NCBI GenBank assembly: GCA_003402375.1
Contig: QFXJ01000045.1
Location: 169,290 to 233,289 of the forward strand
Source: Candidatus Nitrotoga sp. CP45
GTDB taxonomy: Bacteria; Pseudomonadota; Gammaproteobacteria; Burkholderiales; Gallionellaceae
Length of the DNA: 64,000 nucleotides
Reading direction: 5' to 3'
The translations under genes and the position numbers were made by a program. This document shows positions 26,441-35,535 of the stretch, piece by piece. A model generated the notes under the pieces. It searched no databases. It saw only the letters and a list, made by a program, of their open reading frames with translations, and was not told the DNA's origin. The first letter of the stretch is position 1, and each line of letters opens with the position of its first letter.

Positions 26441-27403
26441 ATGCCCAAACGCCCTGTTTCGTTGGAAACGCTCCAGCTGTCTCATGAGCTATTACGGCGC
26501 ATACCCAAAGGCCGCACCATCACCGCCCCTGAACTGCGCCAACAACTAGCGGACGCTGGCTTTGAGCGAGATATGCGCACCATCCAGCGCCAACTGGAAA
26601 CGCTTTCCGAGTTTTACGACATCGACCGCGATGACAGCGCCAAGCCCTACCAATATAGCTGGAAACCCTGCGCCAAGGGGCTGTCGCTACCATGCCTCAG
26701 CGCACAGGAGTCATTGCTGCTCATGTTGGCTGAGCAGCACTTGAGCAGCTTGCTGCCCGCCAAATTGATGAAATCCATGGACGGCTTCTTCACCCAGGCA
26801 CGCAGCCAACTGGGGGACAAAAGTACGACCCAGCGTGAACGCGAGTGGCTGGAAAAAATACGCGTGATCAGCACCAGCCAGCCGCTGCTGCCACCCAAGA
26901 TTGACCCAACCGTGTTCGATCAAGTCAGTAATGCACTTTATGGCAACCAGTGGCTGGAGGTGGATTACAAAAACGCCGCCGGCAAACGGACGGCAACTCG
27001 AGTGATGCCACTGGGCCTCGCCCAGCAAGGACCACGCATGTATCTTGTGTGCCGTTTTGATGGCTACGACAACGAAAGAAGTCTCGCGCTGCATCGCATC
27101 CTCACCGCACGCGCCTCGACCCTGACCTTTGAACGTCCCAAGGATTTCGACCTCAAGCAATACGACGATGATGGACGCTTTGGGTACGGCGATGGGCAGC
27201 GCGTACGGTTAAGCTTCCGCATTGAAAAGGAAGCGGGTTTACATTTGCTGGAATCGCCATTATCTGCCGATCAGCAGGTGGTGGAACTAGAGGATGCCTA
27301 CGAAATTACTGCGACGGTGGTAGATTCTGCAATGCTGGAGTGGTGGTTGAGGGGATTTGGGAGGGCAGTAAGCGGGGTCGTCAAAGCTCTGTTGCCATTG
27401 TGA
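26441..27403 (+). CDS. WYL-domain transcriptional regulator
   Basis: 320 aa. An N-terminal winged helix-turn-helix covers about 1-65 (ITAPELRQQLADAGFERDMR then TIQRQLETLSEF). The central WYL domain covers about 155-240 (LEVDYKNAAGKRTATRVMPL then LVCRFDGYDNERSLALHRIL), followed by the WCX C-terminal extension. The usual W-Y-L residues are partly replaced. WYL regulators such as BrxR and CapW repress phage-defence operons and are thought to sense nucleic-acid ligands. It sits between a nuclease gene and a DUF262 gene, 3 bp and about 48 bp away, so it probably controls the module from within it. Confidence 0.92.
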   Translation: MPKRPVSLETLQLSHELLRRIPKGRTITAPELRQQLADAGFERDMRTIQRQLETLSEFYDIDRDDSAKPYQYSWKPCAKGLSLPCLSAQESLLLMLAEQHLSSLLPAKLMKSMDGFFTQARSQLGDKSTTQREREWLEKIRVISTSQPLLPPKIDPTVFDQVSNALYGNQWLEVDYKNAAGKRTATRVMPLGLAQQGPRMYLVCRFDGYDNERSLALHRILTARASTLTFERPKDFDLKQYDDDGRFGYGDGQRVRLSFRIEKEAGLHLLESPLSADQQVVELEDAYEITATVVDSAMLEWWLRGFGRAVSGVVKALLPL

Positions 27404-27451
27404 CAGATCTGCTATCTCAGCGAGATTAAGAACTAACTAAAGGAAATGGCA

Positions 27452-29854
27452 ATGCCAGAATTTTTTGAAAAAGATAAAGGTAAAGGTATCCGTGTTATTC
27501 AGCTGATCCGTTGGCTTGACTGGGCATCGGGAAAAGAGTCGGAACACGAGCACTGTGCGATTGTACTGCCCATGATCCAACGTGGCTCAGTCTGGAAACC
27601 TCATCAGGTCATTGACTTGTGGGACACAATATTTCGCGGCATGCCAATTGGGGGGATGATGGCAAGCTACATCAGCGACTCAAAGGTTCAGTTTTTTCGT
27701 CTGCGAGAAAGGGATTTGGTAACCCTACCGGAATGTGGCGGACTATCCTTGATTGACGGTCAGCAGCGCACACTTACTATGCTTTTGGCTTGGCCTGGAG
27801 CAGGTGAGCACATGAACCGCCGCATATGGGTGGACATGGGTGAACCCGATAAGTCTGACCATCTATTGCGCCTACATGTCACAACAGAAAGCCACCCTTT
27901 TGGCTACCAGCGCGGCGGCAATAGTGGTGAGTCCATTGCTCGGCTATCACTGTCAGAACGTCGTAGCGCCGCAGCGACATATGCAGACCGAACAGAAGCT
28001 TTTCAAGCGGCCAATAAAGAACACTCTGACATGCCTGGATTTGTACATGACGCGGACATCGCGCCTTGGCATAGTACGTTTGCTTTGGACTTGCGAAAAT
28101 TAATCGAGATGTATCCTCTCCATGATAGCCAAGCAATTTCAACTTATGTACATCAGGAAATGACAAATGTCCAACAACGGCTTAAGGAGCGAATTAAGAA
28201 GATTTCAGAGGAGAAATCCTACGACGAACCCTTGAGTAAAGGGATAGCCCATCACCTCAGACGTCGGTTGGACGCGATCGAAAATATCCAACAATGCGAT
28301 TTAGAGCGGCGAATTAATACGTTGATTCAAGGGTTAGAACGGTTGTTCTCCCAATATTTTCCCGTCATTGAAGTGACAACCGAAATGATGGGTACCGAGG
28401 CGGATGATGATACCAAAGATCCTCCGTTGGCCGTTTTATTCAAGCGCATTGGGACGGGTGGCACGAATTTGAGCACTGCCGACTATGTGTTCTCGGTCAT
28501 TAAGCACCGTAACCCAAATTGCCATAACATGGTTGAGAAACAATTATCGAACGTAAAGATTGCCTCAATTTTTACGCCAACAACCCTAGTTATGACTGCA
28601 GTACGGATGACAGCTGCTCAACTTGGCTTGGTCGATCATGTGAAGCTAGAGAAATCTCAATTTACACGCCTTCTACGTGGAGACAAAAATACCAAGAGTG
28701 ACGAGTCATCCGGGAACAAATTTTTGGAGGAGTTCAACCAGCAGATTGCCGAAGGAGGTTCTTTCGTCACAGATCTAGCCACGTTACTTACAACTATTTC
28801 CTACCAGAAATCACAGTTTGAAGATACACAAGACGTTGGGCTGCCAAAGCATGCGCTATGTCTCGTACATATACATGCTCTCGAAATAATACTGTATTGG
28901 GTGCAAAAACAGACTAGCAATAGAGAAGTTGCCATCCAAGAAAATCGACATCGGTTGGTACGATTCATCTTGTATTGGAACTTGGCTGTGCTGGACCCAG
29001 CAAAAGCCAGCAGTGTGTGCTTCGAGTTGTTGAAGACGGGTACAGCTGGCATTGATGGGCAATTCCCCGAAATTGAGTTAATTAGCGAGCTGGCAAAGAA
29101 AGAGAGAGAGCTGGCACTACTCATCCGGAAACCCTCATATCTTCAACAAATTCGGCACCTCACCCATTCACCTTCAGATATAGGAGGGTTACGTGATTCG
29201 AAGCGCTTTGTTGTAGCAACAGACCAAGTCAACGAAGCAGAACGCGGCCAATTGCAGCAGGCAGCAAGGCTATACGAACGATGGTGGAACTTGCACGGTG
29301 GATATAGCCATATACTGTTGCTGTGGTTGCAACGGGATTATGTTTTCCAAGCTTTTGAAGAAAAATCTGCCCAACCTGGATTAGGTGATGACACACCGTA
29401 TGACTTTGACCACATTTGTCCACAAAGCCACTGGAGTTGTTGGACGGGGAAAAAAGAAAATAGGCTGATTGATTTTCACGCTGAAACAGGCGATGGAGCA
29501 GACAAACTAGGGCACAACCGTTTAGGAAATAGCATAGGAAACGTGCGCGTGTGGAACAGCAGCCAAAATCGTGGTGACGGCGATGCAGCCCCTTATGTCA
29601 AATTGAAGTTAGGATCAGTAGAAGCAAAATCGATATTGCGCGATAGTGTAGTTTCCATTGGGGCAGTCGATGGTTTCACCGACGAGACCGAAGCGTGGAA
29701 AGATTGCTCATTCGTCAATGGAAATATGCCGAAGGATCCGAAAGATTGGACGAAGGAACGTGCTCTTGCATTTCAAAAGGCAATAGAAAATCGGACATTC
29801 AATTTGTACAAACGCTTTTATGCTGACTTAAGGTTCGCCGAATGGGAATCGTAG
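27452..29854 (+). CDS. DUF262 protein with C-terminal HNH-like motif (GmrSD-like)
   Basis: 800 aa from the second ATG, since AGGA is 7 nt before it and only 1 nt before the first. The N-terminal DUF262 (ParB/Srx-like) domain shows VLPMIQRGSVWKPHQVIDLW and the hallmark LIDGQQRTLTMLL (about 95-110), which in GmrSD is needed for NTP hydrolysis. A long helical middle follows, including LFKRIGTGGTNLSTADYVFS. Near the C-terminus PYDFDHICPQSHWSCW and LGHNRLGNSIGNVRVWNSSQ match an HNH/DUF1524 nuclease core. It thus resembles a single-chain type IV restriction enzyme acting on modified DNA, but is longer than usual and grouped with DUF2779 and WYL genes. Base composition is more AT-rich than the two upstream genes. 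Confidence 0.85.
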   Translation: MPEFFEKDKGKGIRVIQLIRWLDWASGKESEHEHCAIVLPMIQRGSVWKPHQVIDLWDTIFRGMPIGGMMASYISDSKVQFFRLRERDLVTLPECGGLSLIDGQQRTLTMLLAWPGAGEHMNRRIWVDMGEPDKSDHLLRLHVTTESHPFGYQRGGNSGESIARLSLSERRSAAATYADRTEAFQAANKEHSDMPGFVHDADIAPWHSTFALDLRKLIEMYPLHDSQAISTYVHQEMTNVQQRLKERIKKISEEKSYDEPLSKGIAHHLRRRLDAIENIQQCDLERRINTLIQGLERLFSQYFPVIEVTTEMMGTEADDDTKDPPLAVLFKRIGTGGTNLSTADYVFSVIKHRNPNCHNMVEKQLSNVKIASIFTPTTLVMTAVRMTAAQLGLVDHVKLEKSQFTRLLRGDKNTKSDESSGNKFLEEFNQQIAEGGSFVTDLATLLTTISYQKSQFEDTQDVGLPKHALCLVHIHALEIILYWVQKQTSNREVAIQENRHRLVRFILYWNLAVLDPAKASSVCFELLKTGTAGIDGQFPEIELISELAKKERELALLIRKPSYLQQIRHLTHSPSDIGGLRDSKRFVVATDQVNEAERGQLQQAARLYERWWNLHGGYSHILLLWLQRDYVFQAFEEKSAQPGLGDDTPYDFDHICPQSHWSCWTGKKENRLIDFHAETGDGADKLGHNRLGNSIGNVRVWNSSQNRGDGDAAPYVKLKLGSVEAKSILRDSVVSIGAVDGFTDETEAWKDCSFVNGNMPKDPKDWTKERALAFQKAIENRTFNLYKRFYADLRFAEWES

Positions 29855-29923
29855 CGACAGAGATCAGACTGGACCTACCAAAAGGATTCTGCTTCAAAAG
29901 TCCGCATAAATACCATCTTTCCA

Positions 29924-30970
29924 TTGGGTGTTTGTTTTGAACCGGGAATATTGTTTTTTTACGAAGCAGAAGCTGATATTCAAGACCAGGATGCATCCTT
30001 CGTGTGGTCAATACGATGGATTTATTCAGCCATATTGACCTGTACCGGAAATGAGAAAATTCCATTGCAACCCCCACAAGAAAAATTAGTCGTCGCCATC
30101 TCTTCTCGCGCCCTGTTCAACCTCGATGAGAGCCATGCCGTTTTTAACAATGAAGGCATAGAGGCCTATAGCCTCTATCAAGTGGAGCGCGAAGAAATCC
30201 CGCTCGGGCCCGGCGTGGCGTTCAATCTGGTGAAAAAATTGCTGGCGTTGAACGAGCGTGATCTAGCCAACCCGCGCGTTGAGGTTATTTTATTGTCGCG
30301 TAATAGTGCAGACACCGGACTGCGCATCTTCAACTCGATCCAGCGCCATGGCCTGAATATCAGCCGGGCGGCATTTACGCGAGGCGAGAGTACACATCCC
30401 TATATTTCGGCGTTCGGCGCGCAATTGTTTCTTTCAGCCGATCCAAGTGACGTCCGCAAGGCACTGAAAGCGGGATTCGCTGCTGCGACGATTTTGCCCT
30501 CTTCGGCAGCGCCGTTGGCTGAAGTTAATCCCACACAGTTGCGCATTGCCTTCGACGGCGACGCAGTGTTGTTCTCGGATGAGTCCGAGCGCATCTACAG
30601 ACGGGATGGGCTGGATGCTTTTGAAAGCAACGAAATGCTTGCCGCCAAGCAGCCGCTACCCGGTGGTCCGTTCAAAAACTTCCTTGCCATGCTGCACCAG
30701 ATTCAACTCGATTCACCGGGAGATACTTCTCCTATCCGTACCGCGCTCATGACTGCGCGAGGCGCACCCGCCCACGAGCGCGTCATCCGCACGCTACGCG
30801 CTTGGAACATCCGCATTGATGAAGCGCTATTCCTTGGTGGAAAGGATAAAGGCGAATTCCTGAAGGCTTTCGGGGCGGACATTTTCTTTGATGACCAGCA
30901 AAAACACTGCGAATCCGCTCGTCAGCACGTTGCTACGGGGCATGTGCCACATGGGGTGGCGAATGAGTAA
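29924..30970 (+). CDS. Cytosolic 5'-nucleotidase (NT5C1-like, PF06189 type)
   Basis: 348 aa as an open frame. Similarity to the bacterial 5'-nucleotidase family begins only near residue 50 (KLVVAISSRALFNLDESHAV), so the true start may be the TTG at 30065 preceded by GAGAAAA. HAD-like motifs are visible: RIAFDGDAVLFSDESERIY (DxD nucleophile region) and DEALFLGGKDKGEFLKAFGA with DIFFDDQ. EVILLSRNSADTGLRIFNSI is a family block. It dephosphorylates nucleoside monophosphates. It follows the DUF262 gene by 70-210 bp on the same strand; a link to the putative defence module is possible but it could be an ordinary salvage gene. Confidence 0.8.
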   Translation: MGVCFEPGILFFYEAEADIQDQDASFVWSIRWIYSAILTCTGNEKIPLQPPQEKLVVAISSRALFNLDESHAVFNNEGIEAYSLYQVEREEIPLGPGVAFNLVKKLLALNERDLANPRVEVILLSRNSADTGLRIFNSIQRHGLNISRAAFTRGESTHPYISAFGAQLFLSADPSDVRKALKAGFAAATILPSSAAPLAEVNPTQLRIAFDGDAVLFSDESERIYRRDGLDAFESNEMLAAKQPLPGGPFKNFLAMLHQIQLDSPGDTSPIRTALMTARGAPAHERVIRTLRAWNIRIDEALFLGGKDKGEFLKAFGADIFFDDQQKHCESARQHVATGHVPHGVANE

Positions 30971-31100
30971 ATTTGCCTTTTATATTGGCGGCTCTGATGC
31001 AGTAACGAAAAGATAATCGAACATGGTGGTCGGCGATATGCGACACATTACGTCGTTCCTGCATGGAAACTATGGGCGTTACCACCAAACGAGAAATATT

Positions 31101-31532
31101 ATGCCGCAATTGATTGAACACATCGACGCCATCGCCCGTCAAAAACAGCGCGATGTACTCTACATCAAATTTTCCGACCCGAAAAACCCGAATGGGGAAA
31201 TCACAAAACAGAATTCCAATTGGGACTGGGAGTCATCGGTAGGTCGGCAGTCGGTCATAGAGTGGTTAAACAGCAACCAAATCAGCTGGCAGCCCTGCGG
31301 TAATGTTGCCGACACCAATTCGATGAGGTCTTACGCTGGGCAAATTTATATCGACGTACCCTTTGAGGAGACGAACCCAGTCTATCAGCAAGTCCTCGGC
31401 TACTTGGAAAATCCCGATGGGAGCACCCGTCGGCCGGGTGTCTGGTTCTTTGCCTTGACACTCCATGCCGCCATGAAAAATGCTCATCATGATGAACCGG
31501 GTTTCTGGGACCGTTGGGCCGAGAATTTTTAA
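31101..31532 (+). CDS. Orphan hypothetical protein (duplicated in part at 40.6 kb)
   Basis: 143 aa from the ATG at 31101 (MPQLIEHIDAIARQKQRDVL), chosen because the truncated second copy begins at the same ATG and the preceding 26 codons lie in conserved upstream DNA. Soluble, mixed alpha/beta, with YAGQIYIDVPFEETNPVYQQ then VLGYLENPDG and a C-terminal GVWFFALTLHAAMKNAHHDE. No catalytic motif is recognised. It reads as a small cytoplasmic domain of unknown family. Confidence 0.7.
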   Translation: MPQLIEHIDAIARQKQRDVLYIKFSDPKNPNGEITKQNSNWDWESSVGRQSVIEWLNSNQISWQPCGNVADTNSMRSYAGQIYIDVPFEETNPVYQQVLGYLENPDGSTRRPGVWFFALTLHAAMKNAHHDEPGFWDRWAENF

Positions 31533-31740
31533 AGCAAGGCACGGATTAACGGATCGGGATAGCCATGGAGTTCATAGGCGTATATTTCTCACCGAAGCAG
31601 ATTTCCAACCCGGTGACATTTTCTCCAAGCCCACACAAGTCGGCGCTCGTGGTTGCCGATTGGATTGAGAAAAACCTACCTATCCGTATCCTTGATCCCA
31701 GTCGGGTAGTTCGGTGCTGGGACGCGCGAGAATGTCCTAG

Positions 31741-31956
31741 GCCGGCCCCGCTAGAATACGCGCCGTGCTCTATATGGCTGCCGTCGTGGGAACACGCTAC
31801 AACCCACACGTCAAAGCTGTTTATGAACGCCTGCTTGCCCGAGGCAAGTCCAAGATGTCCTCCCTCGGTGCCGCAATGCGCAAGCTGGTGCATTTGTGCT
31901 TTGGCGTACTCAAAACTCAACAGCCGTATCAACACGATTATCTGAAAAATGCTTGA
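31741..31956 (+). pseudogene. IS110-family transposase, C-terminal remnant
   Basis: The frame containing RIRAVLYMAAVVGTRYNPHV then KAVYERLLARGKSKMSSLGA and MRKLVHLCFGVLKTQQPY is the C-terminal end of an IS110-type (DEDD, serine-containing) transposase. An in-frame TAG precedes it at 31738, and the N-terminal catalytic half is missing. The 126 aa ORF on another frame (31565-31945) only partly overlaps and is not recognised. The remnant marks a past insertion/deletion in this accessory stretch. Confidence 0.8.
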
Positions 31957-32020
31957 CTTTAAAGACGGAATCTACCGGGCTCGTCCACTTATATCCAGAG
32001 ACCCAATATTTGATTACAGC

Positions 32021-32968
32021 TTAAAATAATTTACGTACTTGATTCAATACCCACTGAGTCTCGGGATCGCTTTCATATAAAGGGTGCCATATTAGATTTA
32101 ACCGAAAACCTGGGAACCCTTTAGGCGGCTCAAGGAGGCAGAGGGGAAAATGGTTCATTAGTTTTGTCGCGATGCGGAATGGAACACTCAGTAGGTAGTC
32201 GCTTCCGCTGACAATTTGTGCAGCTACCCAATAATTTCGCGTCGTTACTGCGATGGATCTTTGTAACCCCTGCTCGGCAAGCCAGGTTTCCACAATATTC
32301 GTACGCAAACCTAAGGGCGATGGATAAACATGACGTAATTCCTCGAATTGTTTGAGGTTTAAATGCTGACGGCCTGCCAACGGGTGGTTCTGGCTGACCA
32401 GACAAACTAGCCGATCACTAATCCAATTTTCAGAGCGCAATCGCTTGGAAATCTTGCTGTAGGTCTCCACGCCAATGATGAAATTGAGCTGACCGGTTTC
32501 CAGTAAAGGCTCGGGGTCCTCCGCTGTTAGCATGTGTACAACAAGCTCAACATTTGGCGCTGACTGGCGTAGGCACGCAGCTAACGCCGGTAGAACGACA
32601 TTCTCACTGTAGTCATTCATACCAATAATGAATCGCGCCCGCGAGGTGTCTGGCTCGAAGGGCTGTGCGGGCTGTATGGTACGAACTACTTGTTTCAGGA
32701 TGGAGCGCACCGGCGCTTCCAAAGCAAGGGCGCGCGGCGTCGGTTGCATCCCCTTGACCCCGCGCACCAGGATGGGGTCATCAAGCATCTCGCGTAATCG
32801 CTTCAGTGCATTACTCATGGCTGACTGACTTAGAAAGACACGCTCAGCAGCCCGAGATACATTTTTCTCTTGCATTAGCACATCAAAAACCAGCAATAAA
32901 TTGAGATCAATCTGACGCAGTGTCGAGTTATTATTTATTTCGTGAATACCTGAATCATTATTATTCAT
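32021..32968 (-). CDS. LysR-family transcriptional regulator (NodD-like group)
   Basis: 315 aa from Met at 32968. The ORF-track extension (hydrophobic VFILLFLFISS) is unlikely for this family. The winged HTH is at about 18-75: LRQIDLNLLLVFDVLMQEKN then VSRAAERVFLSQSAMSNALKR. A periplasmic-binding-protein-like effector domain follows (about 105-310). The gene is divergent from a GlcG/HbpS-like gene 70 bp away, which is the usual arrangement for a LysR regulator and its target, so it probably controls the glcG-like/yncE-like pair. Inducer unknown. Confidence 0.9.
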   Translation of the reverse strand: MNNNDSGIHEINNNSTLRQIDLNLLLVFDVLMQEKNVSRAAERVFLSQSAMSNALKRLREMLDDPILVRGVKGMQPTPRALALEAPVRSILKQVVRTIQPAQPFEPDTSRARFIIGMNDYSENVVLPALAACLRQSAPNVELVVHMLTAEDPEPLLETGQLNFIIGVETYSKISKRLRSENWISDRLVCLVSQNHPLAGRQHLNLKQFEELRHVYPSPLGLRTNIVETWLAEQGLQRSIAVTTRNYWVAAQIVSGSDYLLSVPFRIATKLMNHFPLCLLEPPKGFPGFRLNLIWHPLYESDPETQWVLNQVRKLF

Positions 32969-33038
32969 TTTACAAATTATAGCAGGGCAATTAAGCTTTC
33001 TCCGTCGAATATTCGATGATATGAAAAGGAAAAGTAAA

Positions 33039-33575
33039 ATGAAAACAACTCTTGGATTTAGCGTTAAAAAAGGTGTCCGAACTTTAGCAGCCATCACTTT
33101 GTTCAGTGTATTTGGATTCGGTCATTCTGCCCATGCAGAAGATAAACCGACCACTCCAGCTGCAACGCCTCAGCTGACTCTGGAATTGGCCCAGAAAATT
33201 GCGATGTCGACTTTACAACAATGTCGTCAGGATGGCTATGCTGTCAGTGTCGCCGTGGTCGATCGTAGCGGGGTACTTGTTACCCAGATGCGCAACCCAG
33301 CGGCGGGTCCCCATACTATTGGCAGTAGCTTAGGCAAGGCGTTTACATCCGCCAGCATGGGACAACCAACAGCGCGCTTGGCTAACGCTATCGCAGAAAA
33401 CCCCGCACTTAACGGTATGCGTGACATGGACTCCAGAATGGTGATTCTTGCCGGAGGTTTGCCCATTGTCATTGATGGTCAACGCGTCGGCGGCATTGGC
33501 GTAGGTGGCGCACCAGGAGGAAATCTGGATGAAGCCTGCGCGGCGCACGGTCTGCAACAGATCGGCGCCAAATAA
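33039..33575 (+). CDS. Exported GlcG/HbpS-family heme-binding-like protein
   Basis: 178 aa from the ATG at 33039, preceded by AAGGAAAAG. A signal peptide of about 34 residues (TLAAITLFSVFGFGHSAHA) indicates periplasmic export. The HbpS/GlcG domain covers the rest: LTLELAQKIAMSTLQQCRQD, VSVAVVDRSGVLVTQMR, GSSLGKAFTSAS and VGGIGVGGAPGG. Family members bind heme or small acids and include HbpS, an extracellular heme/redox sensor. The stop overlaps the next ATG (TAATG), so it is coupled to the propeller gene. Ligand unknown. Confidence 0.88.
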   Translation: MKTTLGFSVKKGVRTLAAITLFSVFGFGHSAHAEDKPTTPAATPQLTLELAQKIAMSTLQQCRQDGYAVSVAVVDRSGVLVTQMRNPAAGPHTIGSSLGKAFTSASMGQPTARLANAIAENPALNGMRDMDSRMVILAGGLPIVIDGQRVGGIGVGGAPGGNLDEACAAHGLQQIGAK

Positions 33576-34672
33576 TGCGCGAGCGACAACCAAAGCATAT
33601 GGAATTTGCCCGCCAGGGCTGGTTCCAGAACTTATTGCTCGTCATCGCCTTGAGTTGGACTGGTAGTGTTCATGCCAGCGGCGAGTCCACAACGTCGAAT
33701 TCTGACGTGTTACTTGTCAGCCAATTCAAGGCTCATCACTTAGCTTATGTGGATCCTCAAAAAGGTGTCATCGCGCGGGTAAAAGTAGGGCGTGCCCCAT
33801 ACGGTGTTGCCATTAGCCAGGATGGGCATGCCTATGTTGCTACCGCTGAAGGCGTTGCGGTTGTTGACATCCGTTCGCGTCTGCGTACCGCACTGATAAC
33901 GTACCGAAGTTCATTGACCGGCGTGCAATGGGGTGAATATCGGCAAGGTGGCATGGGCATCGCCGTTTCTTCAGACGGGAAAACGGTGGCCGTGGGCGTC
34001 AATCGCGGCAATCGCGCCGGGCAGTTGGAGATCATCTCGACGCAATCGCAAACCGTCACGGCCAGTGTGCCGATAGGTATTCGACCCTTCCAGGTGTTAT
34101 TCAGCAACGAGGGCGACGAGATTTATAGCATTGACCACGACTCGTATTCAGTGACCGCTTATAATCTGAACGACCGTTCATTGCGGGTCTTTGACGTGGC
34201 ACCGCTCGGCTATGGGGGGTTTGCTAAACCACACTATGCCGCTATTAACGCAAAGGGACATCTCTTGTTGCCGATACAAGGCCGCACTCTACTTCAGTTG
34301 AACCCGAAGACGGGAGAGCAAACAAAAATTCCTCTATCTGCTCAAACCCATCAGCACGGTGTTGCATTGAGCAACGATGCTTCTACGCTATTTGTTGTGG
34401 GTACAGGTCCCGCTGGTGAGGTTAGCGGTGCAGCCGTACTTAGTCGTATTAATCTGCGCGATGGACGGGAAACACATATTCCGCTACAGGTAGACCATGA
34501 ACAAATTGTGCTAAGCGACGATGGCAAGATAGCCTATCTAACTGGCGGAAACAGTTTTACGGAAGGCTGGGATGGTATTAGCGTCATAAATCTTACGAGC
34601 AATAAAATTCGATCCATCCAAGTTGACAAGCAGCCCCTGGGGATCGCGTTATGGAAAAAATACGGCATGTAA
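33575..34672 (+). CDS. Exported YncE-like beta-propeller protein
   Basis: 365 aa with an N-terminal signal segment (NLLLVIALSWTGSVHA). Seven or so propeller repeats follow, e.g. RAPYGVAISQDGHAYVATAE, GGMGIAVSSDGKTVAVGVNR and QHGVALSNDASTLFVVGTG. The fold is that of YncE/surface 40-bladed-type periplasmic propellers. There is no enzyme motif. ATG at 33575 overlaps the previous stop; Met9 at 33599 is an alternative. It probably works with the GlcG-like protein in the periplasm. A strong terminator follows. Confidence 0.85.
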   Translation: MRERQPKHMEFARQGWFQNLLLVIALSWTGSVHASGESTTSNSDVLLVSQFKAHHLAYVDPQKGVIARVKVGRAPYGVAISQDGHAYVATAEGVAVVDIRSRLRTALITYRSSLTGVQWGEYRQGGMGIAVSSDGKTVAVGVNRGNRAGQLEIISTQSQTVTASVPIGIRPFQVLFSNEGDEIYSIDHDSYSVTAYNLNDRSLRVFDVAPLGYGGFAKPHYAAINAKGHLLLPIQGRTLLQLNPKTGEQTKIPLSAQTHQHGVALSNDASTLFVVGTGPAGEVSGAAVLSRINLRDGRETHIPLQVDHEQIVLSDDGKIAYLTGGNSFTEGWDGISVINLTSNKIRSIQVDKQPLGIALWKKYGM

Positions 34673-34740
34673 ACGTACTGCGGTTGCCTTGAAGTACATG
34701 CTGTAATAATGCACTTTCGGCGGTCTTGATTTGCCCATAA

Positions 34741-34770
34741 AACACCTCCATTCCGTTAGGGGGAGGTGTT
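34741..34770 (+). terminator. Rho-independent terminator-like hairpin
   Basis: AACACCTCC, a 12-nt loop and GGAGGTGTT form a 9-bp perfect stem, followed by AACTATTTT. It closes the glcG-like/yncE-like unit and could also serve the convergent SnoaL-like gene. Confidence 0.75.
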
Positions 34771-34821
34771 AACTATTTTGGGGGAAGAATAATGTCCGGT
34801 TGATAGAAGAATTAGGCCAGC

Positions 34822-35229
34822 TCACTTAATTTCTATTCCTGCCACACGAGCAAAAGCAGCGTAATCTAATGCTGTATTTTGGTCATGCACAATTCGCCAT
34901 TGACCTTCTTGCAACTGAAACACATAAGTAAGCCAAGTGGTGAAGGGAGCATCATCTGCTTTAGACCGATATTGGTATTTGATGAGAGCCATAGCCATGT
35001 CCTCACCCACCACTTTATGGACAACTGTCCCTTCCCAAATCCAGCTCGGGTCTTTGAACCATTGCTTGTGAAGTTCAATTGTTTCAGATGGGGTGGTGAA
35101 AGCGTGCCCATTTTGAACAATAGTATATAGAGTGTCATTTTTTGTGAGATGTGTCTTAAACGCCTCTATATCTCTGCTGGAAATGGCCGCGAAATGTTTT
35201 TGTAGCGCTGTATCAAAATCTGGCTTCAT
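34822..35229 (-). CDS. SnoaL-like / NTF2-fold protein (DUF4440 type)
   Basis: 135 aa from the ATG at 35229, with GAGG 8 nt upstream; the ORF-track TTG adds six residues. The NTF2-like cone fold is suggested by FDTALQKHFAAISSRDIEAF, then the strand pair AMALIKYQYRSKADD and TWLTYVFQLQEGQWRIVHDQ followed by NTALDY. Such proteins bind or isomerise small ligands, or are calcium/calmodulin kinase association-like domains; a function cannot be assigned. It is convergent with the YncE-like gene and next to a REP sequence. Confidence 0.85.
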   Translation of the reverse strand: MKPDFDTALQKHFAAISSRDIEAFKTHLTKNDTLYTIVQNGHAFTTPSETIELHKQWFKDPSWIWEGTVVHKVVGEDMAMALIKYQYRSKADDAPFTTWLTYVFQLQEGQWRIVHDQNTALDYAAFARVAGIEIK

Positions 35230-35249
35230 ACGATATTCCTCAGTCAATT

Positions 35250-35313
35250 AGGGTGGGCACGTCTTTGCCTCGTAGAGGTTCTCGCACCCGGAGGGTGTGC
35301 CCACGCGGGCAGC
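35250..35313. repeat. REP-like element, copy A
   Basis: GTGGGCACGTCTTTGCCTCG, then AGGTTCTCGCACCCGGAGGG and TGTGCCCACGCGGG. The outer GTGGGCAC and GTGCCCAC ends pair. The same sequence in opposite orientation lies at 39797-39850 beside the RAYT gene, and its first half recurs at 38756. These are the substrate-type repeats of REP-associated transposases. Confidence 0.85.
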
Positions 35314-35395
35314 GTTAATCATACCCCAGCACCGCACTTTCCACCGCAACAGCCCAATCATGCGTATATACCCTAGCACGCACATAAATTAAGTG
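35314..35395 (-). pseudogene. 3'-terminal remnant of a REP-associated transposase gene
   Basis: On the minus strand this reads YVRARVYTHDWAVAVESAVL then GYD and a stop, matching the last 23-25 residues of the intact RAYT at 39246 ([20 protein letters not shown]). The rest of the gene is gone. It lies in the same orientation as the intact copy, so the two form direct repeats around a 3.9 kb AT-rich segment. Confidence 0.85.
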
Positions 35396-35535
35396 CCGAC
35401 TATCCGCTGCGCTGATCACCCATCAAGACCGGGTCTCGCGGCGGCTGGCAAAAAGAAGACCATATTCGTACCAGTCGCCAAACCACGCGTGAGTAAAATG
35501 TTAGGCTTCATTTCATGCAGCCTAAACTACCGAGC

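Noticed and set aside
31565-31945. 126 aa ORF overlapping the IS110 remnant
   Set aside because: The C-terminal half is an out-of-frame reading of the transposase remnant; the N-terminal part has no recognised domain.
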